The notes beneath the pieces were generated by a model, which was not told the origin of the DNA, made no database searches, and saw only the letters and a program-made list of their open reading frames with translations. A stretch of DNA of 64,000 nucleotides from Manis javanica (lineage: Eukaryota; Chordata; Mammalia; Pholidota; Manidae), in assembly GCF_040802235.1 (NCBI RefSeq), contig NC_133174.1:140049213-140113212 (forward strand). The letters run 5' to 3'. The translations under genes and the position numbers were made by a program. This document shows, one piece after another, positions 37,201 through 64,000 of the stretch. Position 1 is the first letter of the stretch. The number at the start of each line of letters is the position of its first letter.

Positions 37201-40163
37201 GGGTAGGCTCCCCTTTAGCCCTGGAACTCAAACCCTGTCTATCTCGCAAGTCCATACAAAGCCCCTTGGCCACTCAGATCCTGCTGGTGGCAGGGTCAGT
37301 CACCCTCTTCATATCAGTAGGATCAAGACACAGAGGCAGCAGACATAAGGGTGCAAATCTGCTCTTGCTGCTGCTGCCTTAGAATTGCCAGGAGAGCCTT
37401 TCAAAGATGAATGGGACATGTCTCTCCACATCAGCCATGTGCATGCTCCCTAATGGCCTCCCTATGCACATAAGTTGAGGACCACTGGCACAGAAGTCAC
37501 GACCTTACCACTGGGGTCACGCTGGGCAAGTTCATTGCTCTGAGTCCTGGGTCCCTCTCTGTGAAATGGGTGATGACAGCACCCACCTACCTCCCAGGGC
37601 TAAAAGCCTTGGACAAGCCAGTACCACATGGCCCTGGGCACATTCCCACCTGAGTGGGGCAGAGGCCATCAGCATCCTGGAAGTAGAAGAGGCCTCCGTG
37701 GTCAGGGTCCCATCCAGAGCGGAAAGGCAACAACAGGAACTTGTTGATAACGTGGGATCGAAGTTCAGGGTCACCTTTCCGGATGGCATGACGAAGCAGG
37801 AACCAGCCTGCTTCCAGTGCATGGCCTGGTGAGGGCACGGGGTTAAGGCAGGCAGCAAATCTGAAGCCCAGGCCCCAAGGCTGAGTGCTCCCCTCCAGGA
37901 CAGACCCTAGCCTGCCCGCCCTGTGCCTCACCTGGGTTCTGGTGTCTCCCCAAACACCCAGACAGCTCCTCACCATCTTCCGATACATTCTCCAGCACAG
38001 CCTGCCCACCCCTCTGCCAAGGGACGAATGGGAGAAAACAATTCTGCCTTTAGCCCAACCATCCAAGCAGAAACACCCTCCCACACTCCCTCCCTCCATG
38101 ACCTGCAGGTTTGGGTGGATCTGACTCAACGGGGGGTTTAAGGACAGGCCAATTCACTTCCAAGGGCCTGGACAGCCTCTGACCCTTGCTTCAGGCCTAG
38201 CTCCTCACCCCCAGGTGGAAACGGAGTCACACTGAATGGGGATGGAGACCGGGCAGGCTGGGCTGGCCACAGACTCCTGGAGGACTTGGCCTGGCCGGCT
38301 TTCCTGCTCTCTGATGTGCCTGGGGCTCTGGCACCCTCCCTCCCACCCTGGGCCCCACCCAGCTCCCCCAGGGCCCTCCACCTTCCCCGGGTTCTGGGCT
38401 GCATGTCACCCCGGCCAGGCCTCCCAGTGTCTCCTTGTCTGTACAGAGGGGCCATTGGGGCCCAGCTCAGGGCTGGGTGTGGATGGAGGAGGTGCCTCCT
38501 GCCCCCCACCTGGACGTGCTGCAGAATCCTCTGAGCACACCAGTCCCCAAGCTCCGCATAGCTGCGCGCCAGCTCCTCGGCCGCCTCCCCGAGCTGGTCC
38601 ACTAGGTTGAGCAGCATCATGGGCACCGCCATGGACTCCGAGGCCGGGGTCCCCGAGAGCCAGGGCCTGCCCAGCCCCGACGGGTCCTCCCGCACCCAGT
38701 GCACGATCTCATCCATCATCTCCACCGCTTCAATCTGGGGAGGGGGAGAGGGGCAGGATCCGGGTGGAGGCTGTGTCCTGACCCAGGTCCTGGCCTGCAG
38801 GGGCCCCAGGACTCAGCTCTGGGGTGGGAGAGCTGTGTTCCCCCTCGCACTCATAGGACACCTTCACCGAGGGCCTGCTCTGTGCCTGGCCCTAGGCTGG
38901 CTGCTGGGAACCATGGTGGATTGGTCCCTCTCTGCCCAGGGCCACTGTAGGGGTGCAGGGATGCTCAAAGATGAAGGAGACTTTTGGGGTGCAATCCTGG
39001 TATACACACAGTGATAATAACGGGGGGGGGAGGACACTGCCAGCAGCCCTGGGACCATGAGGGCCCAGGGGAAGGACTGACACTGACAACAGATGCAGCC
39101 TGCAGAGGGGACTCACACATGGAGCAGGAATACATCAGAAGACCATGTCAAGCACAGGCGAGGGCACAGACACTCACAGGGCAGCCTTCCTCCCACGCAC
39201 CTGATACCGCTCTTCCCTTGTCACCTTCCACAGCTCGTTCATGGCCATGGTGTAGAAACACTCGCTGAAAATGGTCCGCTGCACCTTGACTGGGCGGCCA
39301 TCTCGTGTTAGCACAAAGGCACACTTCTTCCGGGGAGGTGCCACTCGGGCAAAACGCAGCAAAAACTCGCCACCTGGTGGTTGGGAAGTTGGCATGCTAG
39401 AACTCAGATGAGGCCACCCCCACCTCCCCCTTCCTCTCCACCTGAGTGTCTCCAGGCTCTTTGCGGCTTCTAGACCCATCCGGAAACTAGGCAGACACGC
39501 ACTACTGAGTAAACTTGGAGGTGCTTCTGGGGCGATGGGGGCAGGGAGGGGGCACCTGCTTTGGCTGAATCCAGAAGCTGCGAGCGGCGGAAGCGCTCAA
39601 ACTTGCGGTACAGGTGACAATACATCCACACCTGTGGGGGAGCAGAAGGAACATGGCTGAAGTAAGGAGCAGTGGTGTCCTCGGCGCTGGGGTGTGGGGG
39701 AGTCCTAAGTGCCTGTCATGGGAGGTAGAGATGAAATGATAGGCCTTGTGTGTGCGTGCCCAGGTATGACAGGCCAGCGCGACTTTGACTTCTGCCCTGG
39801 GAGACCCACAAGCCTGGGCACATCCATACCTGCCTCCCCTGCAGCCAGACATACTTGAGGTCGTCATACACCTGCCCATCGCGGCCGAGGCAGGTAAAGA
39901 AGCCCCTGTGGGACACCAGTTAGTGAGGCCAGTTAGTGAGGCCTTGCACCCACCCACCACGGGACCACTGCTCCACTGGGTCCAGCAGATCAGAGTTGTC
40001 TGAGAGTGAGGCGGGGGGTCAGGAGAGGCAGAAACCCTGCTGAAAGTGTGGGATACCCATGCTCCTGGTCATGTGAGTGCTCCATCCAGAAAGCCACCAC
40101 ACGGTCCAGCTCCTGCCCCACACGTTCCTTCCACGCTTGCAGGTTCTCCTGCTCCTTCTCCAT
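34224..40163 (-). CDS. RENBP: Renin-binding protein / N-acylglucosamine 2-epimerase
   Basis: Exons in transcript order: 40057–40163, 39830–39905, 39556–39631, 39201–39373, 38510–38734, 37932–38013, 37650–37825, 36848–36979, 34447–34534, 34224–34351. They sum to 1263 nt, or 420 residues from the Met of [11 protein letters not shown]; the human form from this Met is 417. The enzyme interconverts N-acetylglucosamine and N-acetylmannosamine in sialic-acid metabolism and binds renin. Family marks are His248 (GHALEAGW), His382 in GCFHVPR, and Cys380, reported essential in the human enzyme. A leucine zipper has Leu185, 192, 199 and 206. The first exon used here begins at an acceptor at 40166 and is preceded by untranslated sequence. 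A longer human form starts one exon upstream (MSKGLPARQ); I could not find that peptide. ATG-GCT-CAG|GT at 40279–40287 would splice in frame to add four residues. Confidence 0.93.
34800..34955 (+). mobile_element. LINE-1 3' tail fragment
   Basis: The phrases 'tacacagatgggcaaattgtcc', 'tacacttaagtgtacataaattgtacttcaataaaa' are the end of an L1M element. It lies in RENBP intron 9. Confidence 0.75.
35270..35960. other. AT-rich block of unknown origin in RENBP intron 9
   Basis: About 690 bp of low-GC sequence contrasts with the GC-rich surroundings. It lacks long open frames and carries AATAAA-like motifs on the plus strand (for example 35889). It may be a decayed transposon or a retrocopied 3' UTR. 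I do not recognise it. Confidence 0.35.
37525..37610 (+). repeat. MIR remnant
   Basis: It contains 'ttgctctgagtcctgggtccctctctgtgaaatgggtgatgacagcaccc', a diverged MIR core. It lies in RENBP intron 7. Confidence 0.6.
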
Positions 40164-40499
40164 GTCCTGGGGGAGTTCAGGACTTGGAGGCACAGCTCCC
40201 CCACAGGTCTCCCCATCTTCCCAGGGTCCCAGCCTCCTCATTGGGCTCCTCTGTGACCTAGGTCACCACCAGGGCCACCTGAGCCATCTCCCCTAAGATT
40301 CCAGGCCTGGGGACCCAGCCCTTAGGGTTCCCCCACCCCTGTGCTGCTCTGCGCTCTGGCCTGGGACCAGCCTCAGGACTGACTCCACCGTTTCCAGAGA
40401 TCTGCACAGAACAACACCCCCCCCTCGAGGGGTCCCACCACTGGCCTGCCACACTAGGAGACCCCGGCACGTTCCTCCTCCAGGATACCAGAGATTGCT

Positions 40500-40700
40500 G
40501 GTCGGGATCCCGTGACTGTCACTCAGCTGATCCAGGCGCGCCCTAACCCCTCCCCCAACTCCACTCCCGGAGGTTCCGCCAGACCCCGGGGGCGGGGTTT
40601 GGCGGCCGCGCGTCTGCGCCTCCGCGCTCTAGCCTCACCCCTAAGGTGGTCCCCGCTGCGACCCTCGCGCGGCAGAGTCCAGCAGAGCCCTGTGATGGCC
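40500..40700 (-). promoter_or_regulatory. RENBP: Candidate RENBP promoter
   Basis: A short CpG-rich stretch includes GGGGGCGGGG and GCGGCCGCGCG, about 370–540 bp upstream of the first RENBP coding exon. It is the only CpG cluster between RENBP and HCFC1. The TSS is not located. Confidence 0.5.
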
Positions 40701-43080
40701 AGTGCTGGGCGCCCTTCCCTCAAGATGTGGTGGGAAATGCTGGGTGAGCTGGCAGGATGTTGTGGGGATGTGGGGCCGCCTTACCCCGGACAAGCCACGG
40801 TTCTCCGCCCTTGAACTGAGCCCTGAGAGAGGCCGTAGTGGTGGTGGTTGGAGAGGGCCTGTTGGGGTGGGCGGTGGCCCCAGCACAGTCATGGGCCACA
40901 GAAGAGGGGACAGTTGGAAATGCCTGAATCCAGAGGCCCCTGTGACCCTTGACCCCACAGGCTCTCTGACAAATCAGCTCCTCCGTCAGCAACCAGCGGC
41001 TGGCCATTGCTGCGGATTTCTTCACTAAGTGACACAGCTCAAAAACCAGACAGTGACTGTGCAGGTCAGAGTGGGTGTCCCAGGACCTCTGTGCCCTCAG
41101 GCCCCCAAGTCGTCCAGGCCCGTCTTCCAGCATGTAGATCTTGGGTGGCTCTGTGAGTGCCTGACCTGATCCAGTGTTTCAAGGAAAGCTGGCTGAACTG
41201 CCCCCTACTTTCCCTGCCTGAGGCCCCTGGCTTCCTGGCGTAGCTCTGGAGGTTTGGACTTCTGAGTTAGTCATCCTTTTGTTGGCAAGGATGGATTGCA
41301 GCCCAACAGTGTAACTGGGCCTCTGCCTCATCGGTGCAGCTCCAACCGTCTCGGGCATGGTGCTGTACCACAGCCCCCCACTGCTGTTCTCTGGTCTTTG
41401 ATGTCACAGTGGCTGCCGCCTTCCTTCCAATGGCTGCTTGGTGGGCGGAGTTCCTGCTGCCAGCTGATCCTCCCAACCCCACAGAATTCCCCTTCATGAT
41501 GCTTGGGAATGAGTCTGACCTCCCGGCCTGCGCGGGGCTGTGCATTGTAGCTGCTGTGTTGCCTCCACTCTCCGCCTTGCTCATGCTTAGGGGCAGGGTT
41601 GAGGCTTTCGGTCCAGCCGGGCTCGTTATCTACCCACGCTGCCCAGATGCCTGTCATTATTTATAAAGGGCAACCTTTGCCCTGCCTTCCTTGCACTCTG
41701 TTCTCCTCATGCCTAGCAAACGATGAACCTCAGCATGTAGAAGGTTCTAAGGTTACTACAGGTCGGCCGCCTGGCCCTGGGTCCGTTGGACAGGACCTCG
41801 GCCACTCCCAACGTGGAGAACTGGGGCCACTCCTCTCCACGGGCAGCTCTCTAGGAGGCTGAGGAGTGGCGTGCTCGGACTGGAGGCCCGTAGTTTTAGA
41901 TCAGTGCCAAGACACTGCTGGCGTGGCCCTTGCCTTCTGGAGTACCATGCAGGTCTCCTTGAGGCAGGTGAGCATAGGGACAGCAGAGTGGGTGGGAAGA
42001 TGTTACACGGAACCATGTGTCACATACCTGGCAGATCTGCACAGGGTCCTCCCCTTTTGGGGCCAGCTCCACACAGCACCCGTTAACCCTTGTCCTACCA
42101 CTCCTATCTGAAGGACATGTGCCTGCCCACTGCCCCTATTAAGCCAACAGACTCAGGGTAGAGTTGGTAGGGTGGGAAGACAGGGCAGAGGCTCCCAGGG
42201 TTAAAATCAACAGGACTCTGCTTTCCACGAACCAAGCAGAGGAAGCAGGCGGGAGACAGCAGGGGGAAAGAGCTCACCTACGAGAGGTGAAATCGGACTG
42301 GGCTTTCCCCTTACCAATCAGTTTGTACCACCCAGGCAGGTGCACTTATAGGGCAGAGGCGGCTGCTTTTGGTAGCAGAGTGGGTGGGCACAGGGGAATT
42401 GAGGCGTAGCCTGCTGAAGAAGTGGTCTAGTGCCCCAACACCCACCACCCCATGTGCTGCTGCTCCCCTCTGCCCACCTGGCACCAAGACATGCCGGCAC
42501 TGAGTCCTCCCCTCTGGGCCTCCTGGCTGGCTGGCACTAACCACTAATGCCAGCCATCTAATTCTGGCTATACCACCCACCTAACAGTGGGACTATCACA
42601 ATTCAATAGAAGTTCCACTCCTCTTTGGGAACCTGGCTTGAGGACAAGAGAGCCAGATTAAGATAATTTACTCTTGTAGCGCCTGTTGAGCGCCAGATGT
42701 GGGGGCTACCCCAAGAGCAATGTACATCCGTCCTGGGGATTGGACACTGGGGCCCCTAAGCTCTTAGTGGAAGCAGTTCAGCCCTCTCCCACTGTCCAAG
42801 GCAGCCAGCAGCTGGCAACCTGCCTTTGCCCCAGGCTCCTACCCTCTTGCCAGGGAGAAGGGGATCCAGTACCCAGAGTTGTCAGCAGCTTCCCAAGGCC
42901 ACAGATGCAGTGAAGCGTTGAAACTTAGCAGGCAATTGGGAAACAGAATCCTGTTCACAGCAGGTGCTGTGAACAAGAGGCTCCCAAGAGCTTTGGTTAA
43001 GTGTTTGTGGGCCTTACTTTCTGCCTACTGCCTCCTCTGGTGGGAGTCCCCAAACAGTGGAAACAAGTGGTTATTTCAAA
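40701..43080. other. Intergenic between RENBP and HCFC1
   Basis: Unique sequence of moderate GC. Open frames are short and lack splice continuity or familiar motifs. No RNA gene was recognised. Confidence 0.5.
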
Positions 43081-43088
43081 AAAAGTAT

Positions 43089-45011
43089 TTTAATTGTTCA
43101 AAATAGCACAAAACGACATCGCACTATGGTAATATTGCATCACAGGGGTTACTCTACAATAGATGAATGGGAGTACTGTTCTCAGAAACGAGAAATCAAA
43201 GGGTGCTCAGGAGGGCAGTGGGGGGACAATGGAGCCAGGCAAGTGGGCTCCAAGGTGACTAAACGTGACATTTTCCACAGCGAAATATACTATAATACAA
43301 CAAACCAGAGGCCCCAGAGGGCACAGGCTGGTGGCAGGGATCTGCAAAGGCCAGGGACCCGGCTATAGCTGCGTCTCCAGGGCAGAACTGGATGTCCGAA
43401 GTCATTGGCTGCTTGTTTTAAATCCTTCTGTAACCTGCTTGCAAGCCTTGCTCTTTGAAAGCTTGGGTGTGAAGCAGAAAGCTGTCTCATTAGCCACTCC
43501 AAGCAGAGCCCACGTCCCTCCAAGTCTGGCCCTAAGGACTGGCACAGCTCAGGCCCAGTGCTGCAAATTAATTGAACTGGTGCCGGGTGCTATATTACCT
43601 TGCTCCTTCTCTGAGGTCCTCCGGGGTAACACCACACCCTTGCCCTCCCAGGCTGCCTCTAAGGCTGAGTTCCCCTCTCCCACCCTTTCTGGGACAACTG
43701 ACTGGAGGCCTGTGGATGTGGGTGGCTGCAGTTAAGGGTGTCAGATCCTCTGAGCCAATTACACCAGGGAGTGAGCCTGGGGGTGCTGAGAACACAGGAC
43801 CCACTCTGGGCTGTCCTCATCCGAAACCCAACTGACTTCAGGCTCTAACAGATGCGCATGCTGGATCCTATAGGTGGGGAGAAGTCGCCCATGGGGAAGA
43901 GGTTTGACAGCTCACCCCCCCGTCCCAGAGTCCTGGGGACAGGCAAAGGGGCAGAGGGCAGGGGCCAGCAAGAAGAAATCAGGCTGGGTAGTGAACACCA
44001 GGCCCACAGGGTAGATTCCAAGCTTTTCCTGCCCTGGCTACCCTCAGCTTTTCCTCCAGAAAGGCCTAGCCAAAAAAAAAAAGTAAAAAAAAAAAAAAAA
44101 GAGAAAGATACACATTCTGTACACAGCTGACAACAAAACAAAACAGACAAAACCCCACACGCTAAGACTAAAATTACAATAAAAATGTTAATCTCATCAA
44201 TTTCAACTAAAAAAAAAAAATACAGCAAATGCAGCAGTTGATGTGGCCCCAGCTTTGACCCAGGGAGACCTAAGCAGGGAGGGCTGCTGTGCGCCACTGG
44301 GAGTCGGGAGATTTTCACACAACACTGTTGAGGCTGCCAGGGCTCTTCTGTCCACCTTCCTTTTTATTTCATCTCTCTCTAAACAGGAAAGAAGGAAGTG
44401 GGAGGAAGAGGACAAAAGCTGCTGAGAAAACTGCTGGGCACACAGGATTGGATTAGCCGAAGCACGGCCTGTGGGGGGATGGGAAATGCAAAGGTAACAT
44501 AACATGGAACAAGCCAGAACCCCAGCTGGGCTCCTGCCAAGCTTCTCGGGGTAGAGGGTGCAGCGTGGAGCAGACAGGGTGCGGGGCCCTTCCTCAGCTT
44601 AGGTGCTTCCCTCTGTGCCCACGACTGCCCCCTTGAGCCAAGGGTGAGAAACACCAAGAGGAGCACGGGCTTTGGAGGAGCATGCTTTCGACTTCACACT
44701 GGCTTTGTTTCTCTCCCTGGGGGCCTTGGAGAACTGCGGGCTTGTTCAGCTCCCAGTGGAAGGCACTGGGGGAGGAGAGGAAGGCGCGCTCTGTCTCGCT
44801 TGCTCTCTGCTCTTCTACATCTGCCTTCCACTTTCTTCCAACAGCAGTGGTACACTGTGCTTTGTCGAGATTATTTTTAAAACAGAAAAAAAAGGAGGAA
44901 GAACAAATGGTGACCAGTGGCTCCTGAGGGGAAAGTGTGAGCGCTGGGTGGGCGGTGTTCCTGAAGCAGAAGGGGGTCTGGAGAAGAATCCAGGTGCAGA
45001 GCAGCTGCCTC
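43089..45011 (-). other. HCFC1: Probable HCFC1 3' untranslated region
   Basis: The stretch follows the HCFC1 stop codon. It holds long T-runs on the transcript strand (44069–44106 and around 44208–44220), a canonical AATAAA at 44363–44368, and an ATTAAA at 43089–43094 at its distal end. Use of the proximal signal would give about 650 nt of UTR and of the distal one about 1.9 kb. The distal end is inferred. Confidence 0.55.

Positions 45012-64000
<18,989 letters not shown>

Overview
The window is nuclear DNA of a placental mammal and matches the gene-dense Xq28-type block AVPR2 – ARHGAP4 – NAA10 – RENBP – HCFC1, in the same order and orientation as in human. Support comes from spliced genes with consensus junctions, LINE-1, HAL1 and MIR repeats, and CpG-rich promoters. 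There are no Alu or rodent B1/B2 elements, so a primate or mouse-like rodent is unlikely. The 3' tails of the two youngest LINE-1 copies recall, from memory only, tails common in pangolin sequence; the species is not settled.

Layout. Positions 1–3405 are an old LINE-1 split by a solo LTR fossil. Positions 3406–7900 are intergenic, with a second solo LTR and MIR remnants. AVPR2 (+, 3 coding exons, 8500–10051) converges tail-to-tail on ARHGAP4 (−, 22 coding exons, 10988–24816); their poly(A) signals are about 330 bp apart. Positions 24.8–29.1 kb hold the ARHGAP4 promoter, a recent LINE-1 insertion and a CpG-rich promoter-like block with no assigned gene. NAA10 (−, 8 exons, 29159–33819), RENBP (−, 10 coding exons found, 34224–40163) and HCFC1 (−, exons 2–26, 45012–60475) follow head-to-tail. 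HCFC1 exon 1 lies beyond the right edge and its first intron fills 60476–64000.

The genes do not form an operon or a single pathway. AVPR2 is the renal vasopressin receptor, ARHGAP4 a Rho-family GAP with F-BAR and SH3 domains, NAA10 the catalytic subunit of the NatA N-terminal acetyltransferase, RENBP an N-acylglucosamine 2-epimerase, and HCFC1 a chromatin and transcription co-regulator cleaved by OGT. Every exon junction was set by reading splice consensus, reading phase and remembered orthologue sequence together. Exon lengths were summed to confirm that each frame stays open.

I found no previously undescribed system. The points most worth a second look are the unassigned CpG block at 27.4–28.3 kb, a GC-AG intron and a NAGNAG acceptor in ARHGAP4, the loss of the upstream start codon in AVPR2, a stop codon inside the RENBP poly(A) signal, a 132-nt alternative acceptor in HCFC1, the HCF proteolysis repeats, and two LINE-1 insertions with readable target-site duplications.
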